NCBI RefSeq assembly: GCF_010093595.1
Contig: NW_022985439.1
Location: 696,441 to 760,440 of the forward strand
DNA length: 64,000 bases
DNA from: Mytilinidion resinicola
Lineage: Eukaryota; Ascomycota; Dothideomycetes; Mytilinidiales; Mytilinidiaceae
Reading direction: 5' to 3'
A model generated the notes under the pieces. It made no database searches, was not told where the DNA came from, and saw only the letters and a list, made by a program, of their open reading frames with translations. This document shows, one piece after another, positions 12,419 to 23,602 of this stretch (its first letter is position 1; the number at the start of each line of letters is the position of its first letter). Made by a program: the position numbers and the translations under genes.

Positions 12419-13216
12419 CGTCACGTCAAACGCTCCTCAATTGTCTCGGAATATTAAAGCAGTGATCATGAAGGTAAATACAGTCGAAGTATGTATAACT
12501 CGAGTGATGTGTCGCGAGTGACGTGTCGCGAGTGACAAAGGTGGTATGAGGTTAATAAGTATGTTATCTAGCAGCTTTTTTCTAGATAACGTCTAATAGA
12601 AAGAACGATCAATCTCTTATTTGACTGCGATAGGAGGCAATGCTGCGATAGACAATGTGAGAAAGCAAGAGATCGGCGCCTCTCCTGCACTTGCATGTCC
12701 GGGATGAGGGAGTTGATGAGGTGTATTAATTCTGCCTAGGGAAGTGATGAAGAGCAAAAGTCTGCCGCGACAGCGATTCATGATGCAAAGACGTAAGATG
12801 AGGCGTCAATGTCGATTCTTGCCCTGCCGAGAGCCGATCGGGTGCGCCCGATGTCGCGTGGATCGGGAATAAGAAAGTGAAGCGAAAAGGGAGTTCCGCG
12901 GCCGATACAAAACAACTATTACCTATCATACTATTGAGAATGTGTTTCAGCATCATTGAGGACAGGCAAGCCTTCGAAAATTCCCGTCCTCCAATGCCAC
13001 TGTGTTCGTCCGTTGCTAAGTTAAGGACAATTTGGGGATGCAATTACTCCTTAATGACAGAGTCTAGGAGGGTGTGTTTTGCCAAGCTCGTAATTTAAGC
13101 TATTCATTATTTTTCAGCATATATTGAACGCCCATTGCTCAGAGCGACATGATTGTTGTGAAGCGTATTTTTGTTTTACACCATCTACCACCTACACGCT
13201 TCCAAGTATAACCCAC
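12419..13216. other. Intergenic region, no supported gene
   Basis: Upstream region of the Rch1-like gene. It contains a 14-bp tandem repeat at 12501-12536 in the proximal promoter and AT-rich sequence to about 12720. Short frames at 12726-13098 show no family resemblance. Confidence 0.5.
12501..12536. repeat. 14-bp tandem repeat in proximal promoter
   Basis: Units CGAGTGATGTGTCG, CGAGTGACGTGTCG and a partial CGAGTGAC lie 83-118 bp upstream of the Rch1-like ATG. The repeated TGACGTG/GTCGCGAGTGAC core could bind a regulator such as a bZIP protein; this is inference from the motif only. Confidence 0.75.
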
Positions 13217-13817
13217 TCACTTCTTCCCCCTGAGCGGTCCCCAATACTTATCGCTCTGCGTCGCAACCTTCTCCTCCCACCCCTCAACCGGGCCTACGAC
13301 CTTGATATCCTTCTGACCGCGTGCGAACAACTCCCGACACGGCAGCGCCAGCGTCATGTTCTCCTCGTTCCCCTTGCCGGTCAGCTTCGCCAGCGTCTCC
13401 TCGCTCGCCGCATACACCAGCCGCCCAATGTTGGCCCAATACATCGTGCCCGCGCACATCGCACAAGGCTCCCACGTCGACACTAGCGTACACTGCCAAA
13501 GGTAGTCTTGGCAGAAGTGCAGTGCGGACAGGCGCGCGATGGAGGCCTCGGCGTGCTCCACGTGCGAGATGGAGAAGTGGGTGAGGAGGACGGTGGTATG
13601 GTCAGGACCAAGGAGCACTGCCCCAAATGGGCGTTTGCCTTGCGCTTGTCCGCGCTCTTGAGTTGCGAGACACGCGGAGAGGGCCTGTGGTTTATATTGC
13701 GATGAGTGGGCGAACCAGAGATATATTAGGTAAAGAGATGGAGCTTACAGTGCTGATCTGGTCTGCTGTAGGCTCGGAAGGACGGTCCGGGAAGAGAGGG
13801 TGCTTAGATGTTGCCAT
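13217..13817 (-). CDS. Nucleoside/CMP-dCMP-type deaminase
   Basis: Two exons on the minus strand, 13817-13749 and 13684-13217 (178 aa), joined across a short GTAAG...CACAG intron. Zinc-dependent hydrolytic deaminase fold: the HAE signature is at His67-Glu69 and PCAMC at Pro96-Cys100, supplying the zinc ligands His67, Cys97 and Cys100 and the proton-shuttling Glu69. The N-terminal helix (ALSACLATQERGQAQGKRPF) matches guanine deaminase/tRNA adenosine deaminase-like small enzymes. The substrate (guanine, cytosine, or another nucleoside) cannot be decided from sequence. The unspliced frame lacks the KRPFGAVLL strand, so the spliced start at 13817 is preferred. Confidence 0.87.
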
Positions 13818-15250
13818 ATTGCTCGAATATGTCGAGAAGTGAAGCAAGAAAGATACAGCTGTAAATCGTGATAGTGCGATTGGGTGGCTCTATCAATTGT
13901 TTGCCGGAAGCACGCTTCCATTGGGTCACCCCCACCTTCGTGTACTCACATTCTTTAGGAATTCAGCTAAGCTTCATCACCACCTAAAGCTGTAGTAAGT
14001 TCGACATTAACTTTCGAAGCTTAGATCAATGGAACTTTGAAAGGTTACTTGTCGTTTTTGCGTGTTCGTTCACATGGATACACGAGAGACCGGTCGCAAT
14101 GCTAGCGGACGGGACAGATGTTGGGCTTGAAGGAGTGCACTACTTACCTTCCGATAGTTGATATGTATCTCGTAACACCGTTCGCAGCTCCCGTGCGCAA
14201 ATTCAGAGTACGGCTAGAGCCGAACTCGAGTTTCGTACGGATTGTTATCCATGCTCGCCCATCCTTCCCGACCCCATTCCTCTCTGGAAGATTATTCGCA
14301 TGGATGATCGCTCGTCAACGGTTAGCCATCCTTCCCGCTCCGCCGTGTAAACCAAGGAAGAAGTTTAAACCTTAATCTATGACACGATGCCAACCTTAGA
14401 CTCAGCAGCATCGTCGTCGAATGTAGTTGAAATCCGAGATTTCCCAGCGTTACATTAACCAATCGGTCATAACACAACGAGAATACCCAGGTGGCGTTCA
14501 CGAACATCACGAAGTGGGTTTGATTACCGAAACAACGTGGAGCCAGTGAGCATGTTAAGAACTAGACTTCGGTCAGCCTGAAGTCCAAGATTCTGGCCTG
14601 CCTATTCGGGATCATCTATGTGGTGCTTTTTCACGTGAGTTCGTATCACGCTTCGCCCACCTGGACAGGGCTTTGCTTGGTCCTTCGTGCTCTCTCGGCG
14701 CAACAACGCAGTTCGCCTTGAATGCCTCAGAATAAAGCAAGTTTTCGGAGCATTGGCATTTAACCTGGCTTAGACAAGCATCTGCATGCTCGGGAGGCGC
14801 AATATCCCGTTCCTGTGGCGCCAGAACCAGGTTCTCCGAGGTAATCTCAGCGAACCACGCCCCTCGCCCTCATCAGATCGACCTCCCTATCCGAACGCGC
14901 CGAACTTCCAGAAGCTCAAATCAACATGGCTCCCATGGTCCCCATACAAACGAACCAAGCCGGGAGGGGCAGGATCTACGTGCAGATAAGCTTACCTGCC
15001 TGATTGCACGCCGTCATCAGGGAACCTCCGCGCCAAAAAGTCGTACTCACCTTCCATACCAGGCCTGCACCGCAGCGTACCCCGCTGCAGGTACTACAGC
15101 CATTGAGCTTCCAAATTTCTTGCGAAACAGCGGGACTGGAGAGCAATTAACCCATAGCTTTTATAAATATGGACTGCGTCGCCGCCCTGGTGCTGGTTCA
15201 TCCTCGCCAGCATTAGCGGAGGCCCACCAATTGCCAATCGCTGCTGCAGT
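13818..15250. other. Intergenic region, no supported gene
   Basis: Spacer between the divergent deaminase and sedolisin genes. No protein-like frame was found. The right end carries the sedolisin promoter, including a TATA-like element. Confidence 0.5.
15162..15169 (+). promoter_or_regulatory. TATA-like box of the sedolisin gene
   Basis: TATAAATA lies 89 bp upstream of the sedolisin ATG at 15251, a plausible position for a fungal core promoter with a short leader. This is a sequence match only. Confidence 0.5.
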
Positions 15251-17528
15251 ATGCTTCTCTTTACCTCCGTTCTCTCTGTGGCAATTGCTGCCCAAGCTGT
15301 CTTTTGCTCTCCCGTTCACTCTCGGTCGCCGTATGCGGTGAAAGAAACACACAATGTGCCCAGACAGTGGAAGAGGGTCGGCCGAGCATCCAGCGCGAAT
15401 ACCATTGATCTCCATATTGGAATCAAGCAAGGCCAGTTCGAGGAACTAGAACGCCAATTGTACGAAGGTAAGTGTACTACCTATGCACGCGGAGCATGGA
15501 AAAGGTGGCACTCTAATTCCAGAACACCATGTCTCCTCACCTGTCTGCCACTGCTTGGGGTGCTTCATTGCATTTTCATGGATCTGAACGAGCTAGGAGC
15601 TCTTCACCTTGGGCTATGTGGAAACTCGTTGAAGTGCCCCAAGCGGTGGCAGACAGATGGACGCACGAGACAGTGCTTAATGAGTGTGCCACTTTGCTCA
15701 CGCCCAGCGTGCTATGACCTCTGTTGAAGATGCGCCACTGACCACTATAGTCTCCGACCCGAGTCATGACCGTTACGGTAAACACTTAAGCCATGACGAG
15801 GTCAACGACCTCGTAAAGCCGTCCGTAGAAACCCTGGACCTTGTGAATGAATGGCTCCGTGACAATGGCATTGAGTCTTTGAGCTATAGCCCGTCGAAGG
15901 ACTGGATTTCTGTGTCTCTCCCAATCGAGACGGTGGAACGCCTCCTGGACACCGAGTACCACACCTTCGAGCATGAGCGAGACGGTGACCGCTTGGTTCG
16001 CACTACTAAGTGGTCTCTACCTGCCCATCTCCACGAACACATCGATGTCATCCAGCCAACTACCTCTTTCTTCCGAATGGGTGCTCAAAAGACAACTTAT
16101 ATCGATTCCGCCCCATATATCCCAGCTGGGTACACACCACCTACCGACCCTGCTATTTCCAGCGTGTGTAATGTCAGCTCTGTAACCCCGCAATGTTTCA
16201 TGGAACTGTATGGCACCAAAGGCTACAAGCCCAAGGCTGCCGGAAAGAACAAGGTCGGGTTCACCAACTACCTTGGAGAAATCCCAATTCGGCCGGACAC
16301 TGCCAAGTTCCTCCAGAAGTACCGGCCGGAGGCGGTCTCTTCGGCCTACACTTTTAAGGGGGTCTCTCTCGATGGTGGCCCCCTCCAGGATGGACCCCTG
16401 AATGCCACTCAAGCTGAAGACGGCATCTCACGCGAAGCCAATCTTGACGTTCAAGCCATCGCTGGAATTAGCTGGCCAACTCCGATCGAGACCTGGAGCA
16501 CAGGCGGTAGCCCTCCATTCATCCCGGACACCAACACCCCGACCGACACCAATGAGCCGTACCTAGTTTGGGTCCAATACATCCTCAGCCAGAAGAGTAT
16601 TCCACAAACCATCACTACCTCCTACGGCGATGACGAGCAATCGGTTCCCAAGTCGTACGCGGAGCGTGTCTGCAAGGACTTCGCTCGTATAGGTGCACGA
16701 GGCACCTCTCTGCTCTTCTCTAGCGGAGACGGCGGCGTTGGAGACCCAGGCACTTGCCTGACCAATGACGGCAAGAATACCACGCAATTCGTACCAGCTT
16801 TCCCCGCTGGATGCCCCTTCGTAACCGCTGTCGGAGCCACGATGAACTTCCAACCTGAAGAGGTGGCGTATCGGGCACCCAGTGTGAACCCTCTGCATAG
16901 CTTCTATGCTAGCGGAGCTGGCTTTAGCAACTACTTCCCCCGCCCAAAGTACCAGGATAAGGCTGTGCCCGCCTATGTGGAAGGTCTTAATGGCAAGTAC
17001 GATGGGCTATATAACAAATGTAAGCATACCGCTTCCAAGTATAATGCCGTTACCAAGCGCTCCTGGGGCTTTTACTCCTTACTCCTCACTCCTAACTTCT
17101 CACTCCTTACTCCGTACTAATCTTGTTGCCAGCTGGCCGTGGATACCCTGACATCTCGGCCCAAGGTCTCTACTTCGCCTACGTCTGGAACGGCACCGAG
17201 GGCGTTATTAGCGGGACCAGCGCCTCCTGCCCATTATCTGGCGGCATCATTTCCCTAGTTAATGACGCCCTGATCGCGTCTGGAAAGCCCTCCCTTGGGT
17301 TCTTGAATCCGTGGATTTACTCTAGTGGATACAAGGGCTTCACCGATATTACAAAGGGCTCTACACATGGCTGTGATACTGATGGTTTCCCGGCTGTAGT
17401 TGGATGGGATCCTGCCACCGGATTTGGAACACCGGTATGTTTTGCTGCACGTTTAGAAGGTGAACTTTACTGACTGAATTTTGCAGAACTTTAAGAAATT
17501 GGTGGAGATCACTGGCTGTAAGTTTTAG
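15251..17528 (+). CDS. Sedolisin family (S53) tripeptidyl-peptidase, secreted
   Basis: Secreted acid serine-carboxyl protease releasing tripeptides from N-termini. Proposed exons: 15251-15467, 15751-17019, 17133-17434, 17487-17528 (609 aa). The signal peptide is at residues 1-20 (MLLFTSVLSVAIAAQAVFCS), followed by a pro-kumamolisin activation domain (DPSHDRYGKHLSHDEV) to about residue 180. The catalytic core has Glu301 and Asp305 (REANLDVQ), Asp399 in SSGDGGVG, and nucleophile Ser525 in SGTSASCP. The calcium-site region FTDITKG...GWDPATGFGTP is present near the end. Length is normal for fungal SED proteases. Intron 1 is 283 nt because it holds a 228-bp MITE; without the insert and its 3-bp target duplication it would be about 52 nt. 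A second MITE relative lies just downstream. Confidence 0.92.
15485..15712. mobile_element. MITE family A, copy 1, inserted in an intron
   Basis: 228-bp non-coding element flanked by the 3-bp direct duplication TAT (15482-15484 and 15713-15715). The ends are imperfect inverted repeats: left GCACGCGGAGCATGG, right (reverse complement) GCACGCTGGGCGTGAG. An inner inverted repeat pair begins CTGTCTGCCACYGCTTGGGG. A second intact copy lies at 52077-52314. The 3-bp duplication and terminal repeats suggest a PIF/Harbinger-like origin; this is inference because no transposase is present in the window. Confidence 0.88.
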
Positions 17529-17659
17529 AGCTTATAAGTACATAGAGCACATTGGCGTATCTAAAAAGTCTTGCATCTATAATAAATAATATAGATATCA
17601 GTGTTGTCTCTAGATAAACGAACGTGGATCGACTTCTGGACTACCTCTTTCTGTTGACA

Positions 17660-17841
17660 ACGCTGTCTCATAGGTGCACCTGTCTACCACTGCTTGACGT
17701 GCTTCAACGAGTTTTTATATAGCCCAGAGTGAAAAGCTTCTATCCCGTTTAGATTCCTGAAAATGTATTGAAGCACCCCAAGCAATGGCATACACGCACA
17801 CATACCCTTGTAGAGTACCACCCTTTTCGTGCCCCACGTGC
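17660..17841. mobile_element. MITE family A, copy 2, degraded
   Basis: Matches the copy at 52077-52314 from the inner repeat (CACCTGTCTACCACTGCTTG at its left) through AAGCACCCCAAGCAATGG to a right end CGTGCCCCACGTGC. The left terminus is too diverged to place, so the element may begin as early as about 17615. It lies about 130 bp after the sedolisin stop codon. Confidence 0.65.
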
Positions 17842-17997
17842 CCACTCTTCCGGTTCCTTACTGACTATCACTCCACCAAAAAGCTCGCATGATCATCCAT
17901 ACCTAATCAGATTTGAGCAAGTGCTGCAGAAAAGTGGGACGAATTATCATTACTTAAGGTGCACCCTCTAAGCCTCTACTGGTAGCAGCTCTCTTCT

Positions 17998-18020
17998 TCA
18001 TCATCATCATCATCATCATC
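17998..18020. repeat. TCA trinucleotide microsatellite
   Basis: Nearly eight uninterrupted TCA units in a non-coding spacer. Confidence 0.9.
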
Positions 18021-18582
18021 CAATACATCACGCACACGGCATACAGCTCCTTGTTCCGTGATAATCACAGTGTTGGGACATTCGTTTGTGCACTCTTTCT
18101 TGCCACAGCCTTCGAACCATTTTCCAAGTCCTCAATATTGGGCTCAACCCCAAACAGTGGTAAGATAGGTGGAGCAGAAATCCTTCAATCTGGTCCCACC
18201 AATTCTATCGAGGATTTTATATCAAGTGTGGGTTTTGGTGATGCGCCAGAGCACCTCAGACAGTAGCGAGCGAGCGAGCATAGGCTTTTGTCTTCAGCTA
18301 TGTTTCAAGGGTATTGGTGAAACCAAAAGGTCCTTGCTGCAGGAAGACGGATAACGAAGAACTAGGGCGTCGGAGTATAGTTTGAGCTAGTAATATTGCA
18401 ATCTTCCATCGTTCTTCACAATCTCATTTCTACCCTAATACCCTACTCACCGAAAGATAAATTAAGAACCAGTTTCAGCAGCCTGACTAGGCCTCCTCGG
18501 AGCCGCTTTGTGGCCATTACGGTGAAGAATATCGAAATGAACTCAGACCGCCAACGCAACAATGCTGCCCGATCTACCACTC

Positions 18583-20460
18583 CTAAAGAAAGTCAGTCAT
18601 CCAAGGCCGAGACGTCCGCAACATGTTCCATTCATGGGGACTTCGCTTGTAACCCACATACGGAGTAATGAAATGCAGAGAGATCTCCCAATGATGAATT
18701 TCCCAAAAGCGGCGGAACTTCGCTCCCATCTCTCCTCCCCTATCGAGAAGCTTTTCAAGCGCATCTTTGATGTTCAAGAAGACTTCCAAAGTCTCCTCGG
18801 ATAAGCCCCGGCCACAGTCGTCCAGCGCATCTTTGTCCTCGAAGTCAGACTCGAGTTCTTGCTCAAGTTTCTGCTGGCTGTACACCATTTCGGCGTGGAT
18901 CTGGTCGTAGACTGCTTGTGCGGGGATAAGCTCCGGCTTTCCGAACTTGAGCCCCATGTCGGCGAGGAAGTTTAGGCGGAGGTAGAGCAGAGTCTTGTTT
19001 GGAGAAGAAACTTTGCTCTTGGGAGTTGCTTTACTCTTAGGAGACGGTTTTACGTTGGGAGTCACCTTTCCCTTGGGAGACACCTTTCCCTTGGGAGACG
19101 ACGGCCCCTGAAGCCCTCCGTCGGTCTGAAGCGCGACGTCCACGATGTCCTTTCCGCTATTGTCTTTCAACGTTACATCCGCTCCGGCCTCAATCAGGAT
19201 CCTCGCCCATGCAAGCTTCCGTGAACGGCGTGCCATGAGGAGATGGAGTGGGGTTTGACCTCGAGAATTGCGGACGTTGATATTCCTACAGTAGGGAAGA
19301 AGTTCCTGGAAGATCTTCGAGGAGCACTGCGTTAAGTCGATGAGCTTGTGCAACGAGTGGTCACCGTTGGGATGCAAGACGTCAGGATTCGCACCTCCAC
19401 GTAAAAGAACATCTGCGGTCTGGAAGCAGCCTCCGGAAAGAGAGGTGAAGTACGCGCAATGGAGAGGATTCCAGGTGTCGTCGGGTCCTCCAATGTCAGG
19501 ATTGACCCCTAGTCGGAGTAGTGTCTCTACGATTGGGAACTGCGAGGTCTTGGCTGCGTAGTGGAGCAAATTGCCAGTCTCTGGCGTGGACCAGTTGAGG
19601 TCCACTCCGTGTTTGGCTAGGATGTTGAGAATCCGTAGACGCTCCACTTTAAAAGTTTGAGGGGTTGGGCGTGCGGGAGCGAACCTGGATCCAATGTGGT
19701 GTTCCGTCGACAGGCTCATCGGATCCGCTCCAAGGTGGAGCAATAGTATCAACTATAGAACGTTAGTCGTAGTGCAGTGGTGAGATACCTGTATGAAACT
19801 TACAACTTTCTCCTCGCCCTTCCCGAAACCCGCTGTATTGCGATTATATGGTCCTGGAGCCTCATATCCTGGAGCCTCATATCCTGGGGCCTCATAAGGT
19901 GGCATACGAATGTCATACTGCTCGAGTTGGGCATATTGGCTCGCACCATAGCATTGATACGAAGGGGCCCGAAAGCGAAGCAGCCACTTCTGGAGGAAGC
20001 TCGTCATCTGGCAGGGGAGAGTGTTTCGATCACGGCCAAGCCTCTGCGCATGTTGGAGCATCATAATCAGAATCTTGGTTCGAAGGCAATCGTTATCCCA
20101 ACGAACCGTGCCGTCCAACGCCGGCCAAACCTGCGGCACCAGATCCAATGCAGGCCAGAACCCACTCGTAGAGATTCCGCTAGCATTGTGATTGAGAAGG
20201 TACTCGATCATTGAGTGTTTGTTGTGTTTGATGGCCCATGTCATTACAGGTAACGTCTGAATGCTCTTGGCGATCGTCGGTCCAAGTCTTCCGACATTTC
20301 TCAGGTTCTCGGGCTTGTCTGCAATGGCACGCTTGTGTAGTTTTTCTCCCAAGTACGCCCGAAGACGAGGGTGTGCTTCGATGATGTGTTTGAGATCCCT
20401 ACTCGTGAAATTTTTGACGACTTGAAGCATGAGCTCCATAGGAAGATCAAGTAGCCCCAT
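18583..20460 (-). CDS. Ankyrin-repeat protein with F-box-like N-terminus
   Basis: Two exons on the minus strand, 20460-19804 and 19752-18583 (608 aa). The start MGLLDLPMELMLQVVKNFTS resembles a fungal F-box segment, which would link the protein to ubiquitin ligase adaptors; this is weaker than the repeat call. Ankyrin units are evident in exon 2: LILLLHLGADP, GNLLHYAAKTSQFPIVETLLRLGVNP, DVLLRGGANPDVLHPNGDHSLH, GQTPLHLLMARRS...LIEAGADVTLKDNSG. A YEAPG unit is repeated three times just before the splice, and a Lys/Pro/Ser repeat (SPKGKV-type) follows the ankyrins. No specific function can be assigned. Confidence 0.82.
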
Positions 20461-21089
20461 CTTATTGCTTGTGCTGAGTTGTAGGGGTTCTGATATATGG
20501 GTTGAAGTAGGTAGCCTGAAGGAGAGAGTTTGGAGTGGTGGACTTAGAGTAGTGGTGGGGTGCTTCGGAGTGGAGTGACTATGGTGGATGGATGACTTAG
20601 AATACAGGAGTCTGGTCAAATACCTGGAGCTAATGGGGTGAATTCAAGGCTTGGAGTGGAAGTAGGGTAGCAATGGCTTGTGCTAGTGAATGATCACGTG
20701 GCTGGGGAATGGGAGGTGAATTATTAGTCTGTGGTCCGTTTGATTATGTCCAATTGCCCAACGAAATACAGCGCTGGGCCAGAAATCCGCCAGGTATATA
20801 CACACTCCAGCTGTTTCTATGCTTGTGTACGCTTGTTTAGCACCGCCTGAGGTCCTCTAGTATGCTATTGTTAATCATGAAAAACCAGCTTTGGCAAGCC
20901 TGATGGCTTTCTGGGTCACCTCAGACGGTATTGAGCCGCTGAGTGCGCCACCTTCATGCCCTGCTTGGTGGGGTTTGGAGATCGTCGCAAGGGTCAATTT
21001 CACGGGGCACCAAATGGCTCTTGCAACAGCTCCTTCACCCCTTTGACAACCGCGCTCTGTGCCTCCGAATCTTTAGTTATTACTCTCAA
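20461..21089. other. Divergent intergenic region with 88-bp inverted-repeat element
   Basis: Lies between the ankyrin gene (minus) and the LRR/F-box-like gene (plus). It contains a family-B element at 20842-20929. The frame of the right-hand gene is open back to a stop just before 20943 but has no ATG there, so 5' sequence of that gene may have been lost. Confidence 0.55.
20842..20929. mobile_element. MITE-like element family B, copy 1
   Basis: Bounded by ACCGCCTGAGGTC on the left and GACCTCAGACGGT on the right, inverted repeats matching at 12 of 13 positions. A second copy of identical length (88 bp) and about 70% similarity lies at 36510-36597, and the similarity extends a little into the left flank (GCTTGNGTACNCTTGT). 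No coding capacity. Confidence 0.72.
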
Positions 21090-22445
21090 ATGACTTTGAT
21101 CATGGCCCCACGTCTTGTGAAAATGGCGGCAGCCAGGTTTAGCACGAGAAGATTGCTCCACGCCGTCCTTGTCCCATCCAAGAAGAGCACCGGGAAATAT
21201 ATGGAGATCTTATTAGACAACCCTGCCCTCAATCCACTTGTCTCGAAAGTCATCTTCGACACGACTCTCTTCCACGAAGTCGTACTGGACAAATATCGAA
21301 CACCAGCCGACGCTGAGATGTCTAAAGAGTGTCAAGAAGCCATAGCGAAAGTCGGACAGTTCAAAAACCTCCAATCAATTGAACTAAAATATCACAGCGT
21401 GTGTGCCGCACCCGGCTCAGGCCTCGGGTGGCCAATGGACTATCACAACACTCTGGGAAAATATTCGCCTGAGACGACCGAGTTTCGCACTGAGGTATTG
21501 GGAGCGTTGATGAAAGCACTAAATGGCAAGCATCCTGCTTCTCAAGTGCGCAGCTTGACTATCGAAAACCTTCAAGATATATCCCCGAAACATATCACAC
21601 AATCCGATGATTTCAAGGCAGTTTTTAGTCGCCTTGACAGCCTCGCTCTCCGTATCGCGACAGAATGGCACGATGCCAGGCCCGAGAGCACTCTCAAACT
21701 CCCAGACGCCCATATAATCTATGGCACAGAGCTCAAAGACCAGTGGCTGCGCCCAGTTGCACATCAGCTCAAAAAACTCGCCTTATACGGCGACAATTTC
21801 TGGGGTTATTGGCCTCGGTGTGACCTACGCTCCTTGCATTTCCCGAAACTAAAGTCCCTCTTTTTGGGCAATATGACATTTACACACGACTGGCAGCTCG
21901 ACTGGATCCTTACTCACGCTGATACACTCGAAGAGCTCCGTCTCGACCATTGCCCTATCGTCCATGGCATTCGCATCGGTGGTGGGCTTGATGCAGAGAA
22001 CTACTGCCGGGATCTCGAAAGTAGGGATTACTGTGAAAATACTTGGTACTATGAGAAGAGATGGAATGAGCTACTTGCCCGAATTAAGACCGGTCTACCA
22101 AATTTGAAGCATTTTGGCATGAGCAGCGGGAACCACGAATCCCGTTTCTACAGCACCCCTTCATTTGACAAGCGACATAGTCTCAAATCTGAAATTGACA
22201 CTACTCGATACTGTATTTTTGACGGTGGGACGTTACCAAGTCCATGGATCGAAGCCGAAATTCCACCTCGATACGATGATGGGGTATATGATTGCTGCTG
22301 GCATACAGATGATGCTGACGATATCGATCCGAAAGCCACTTTTCCGGACTGCGAGGAGCAGGATAAGATGGCTTTAGAGTCCTTAATTGCGAAAATTACA
22401 CGACGACGAGACAAGTCTGAAACTCAAGCTTTACATAAGTCATGA
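21090..22445 (+). CDS. LRR/F-box-like fungal protein of unknown function
   Basis: Single open frame of 451 aa from the ATG at 21090. The layout is that of fungal F-box/LRR-like hypothetical proteins: repeated segments of the kind LRSLHFPKLKSLFLGNM and ADTLEELRLDHCPIVHGI, followed by an acidic C-terminus (DDADDIDP). No F-box is clear at the N-terminus, and the frame stays open without an ATG for 147 bp upstream (to a stop at 20940-20942). The gene may therefore be 5'-truncated, possibly connected with the family-B insertion about 160 bp upstream. Function unknown. Confidence 0.65.
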   Translation: MTLIMAPRLVKMAAARFSTRRLLHAVLVPSKKSTGKYMEILLDNPALNPLVSKVIFDTTLFHEVVLDKYRTPADAEMSKECQEAIAKVGQFKNLQSIELKYHSVCAAPGSGLGWPMDYHNTLGKYSPETTEFRTEVLGALMKALNGKHPASQVRSLTIENLQDISPKHITQSDDFKAVFSRLDSLALRIATEWHDARPESTLKLPDAHIIYGTELKDQWLRPVAHQLKKLALYGDNFWGYWPRCDLRSLHFPKLKSLFLGNMTFTHDWQLDWILTHADTLEELRLDHCPIVHGIRIGGGLDAENYCRDLESRDYCENTWYYEKRWNELLARIKTGLPNLKHFGMSSGNHESRFYSTPSFDKRHSLKSEIDTTRYCIFDGGTLPSPWIEAEIPPRYDDGVYDCCWHTDDADDIDPKATFPDCEEQDKMALESLIAKITRRRDKSETQALHKS

Positions 22446-22530
22446 ATCAGACTAAAGCTTGACTGGCTGGAACTGCTTCTAAAACGGTAATTGGAAAGAG
22501 TACGTAATAAGGTGCGCTTACACAGCCTCC

Positions 22531-23602
22531 CTACAGAAGAGCCTTGATCGAGTCCTCTAGACTCGTCCAACCAGGCTGCCCAAACCGCTTCAGAAGCTCT
22601 TCGGCGCGCTCATTCGCAACCTTACTCAAGTCCCGTCCCAGATCTGGGAAATCAGCATGAAACTTCCGCCCCGGATACAACTTCCTGAAAAATGCCAGGA
22701 TATCGTTCCAGTTGAACGGCTGCGCAAACGCAAACAACCGCTCCGCCTTCACATCCTCGTAAATCAGCGCCGCAACATGCAGCCTGGCATCATCCTGCAC
22801 ATCGACGAACCACTGCGGGTCAATCCCGACCAAGAAGCCTGCCCCCTCGCCACCAGCCCACAGCGCCTTGACCAAACTAGCTGACGTCGGATATCCCTGG
22901 TGCTCGACCGAAACAATGTTCCCAAAGTTCATATTCGGCAGAACAGCATTGAGCACGAAACTCGGCTTCGTCTCGCGCATAAACTCCCACGCCGCCTTCT
23001 CGCCCTCCATCTTACTGGCTGCGTAGACTTCAACAACCCGCTGCTGCCCTTCATATGGCGGAGGCGCCCATGCCGCTTTCAAGGCATCCTCATTCCAGGA
23101 ATTCGTGTCGACGTTGACGACCTTGTTCGGCTGCGGATTCGAGGCTGCGGTCGACGAGGACGTTAGCACTACGCGCTTGATGGACGCCTCATTGCTCGCT
23201 GCTTCAAGAGCATTGATCGTCCCGTCTACAACAGGCTGGATGCCCTCGTTGGGGTCGGCGGTCGAAAAGACGGGGGTCGCGACGTGCACGAGGCCGGCAG
23301 CGCCTTTGACGGCCTCGGTATAGGCGCTCGGCGCGGCCATGTCGAGGACTTCGATGAGAGAGAATTTGCCTTTGCCGTACTTGGCGTCGAAGTGAGAGAG
23401 CATCCACTTGGTGCGGTCGAGGCTCCGGACGGTTCCGCGGACGTGGTAGCCTGCAAGCAGGAGTTGATCAACGATATTGCTGCCGATGAGGCCGTTGGCG
23501 CCGCTGACGACCTGTGAGCATGTTAGACTCATCAATAAATTAACTTTAGGGAGTACATACGATAAGGGAACCGCGCGGGAGGGCGAGTTGATTGGACGCC
23601 AT
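22531..23602 (-). CDS. NAD(P)-dependent aldehyde/ketone reductase (extended SDR, Gre2-like)
   Basis: Two exons on the minus strand, 23602-23561 and 23511-22531 (340 aa). The first 14 residues are joined across a GTATG...CACAG intron to the Rossmann fold VVSGANGLIGSN (residues 15-26), the glycine-rich nucleotide-binding loop. The catalytic Tyr177 and Lys181 sit in YAASK, with an upstream TSSS motif (131-134). Family members (Gre2, dihydroflavonol-reductase-like) reduce aldehydes, methylglyoxal or ketones in the cytosol. The substrate is not predictable. It is convergent with the LRR-like gene, 85 bp away. Confidence 0.88.

Larger units (their letters stand above)
17529..18582. other. Intergenic region with MITE remnant and ATC microsatellite
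   Basis: Downstream region shared by the convergent sedolisin and ankyrin genes. It contains a degraded family-A MITE (17660-17841) and a TCA/ATC microsatellite (17998-18020). No protein-like frame was seen. Confidence 0.6.
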
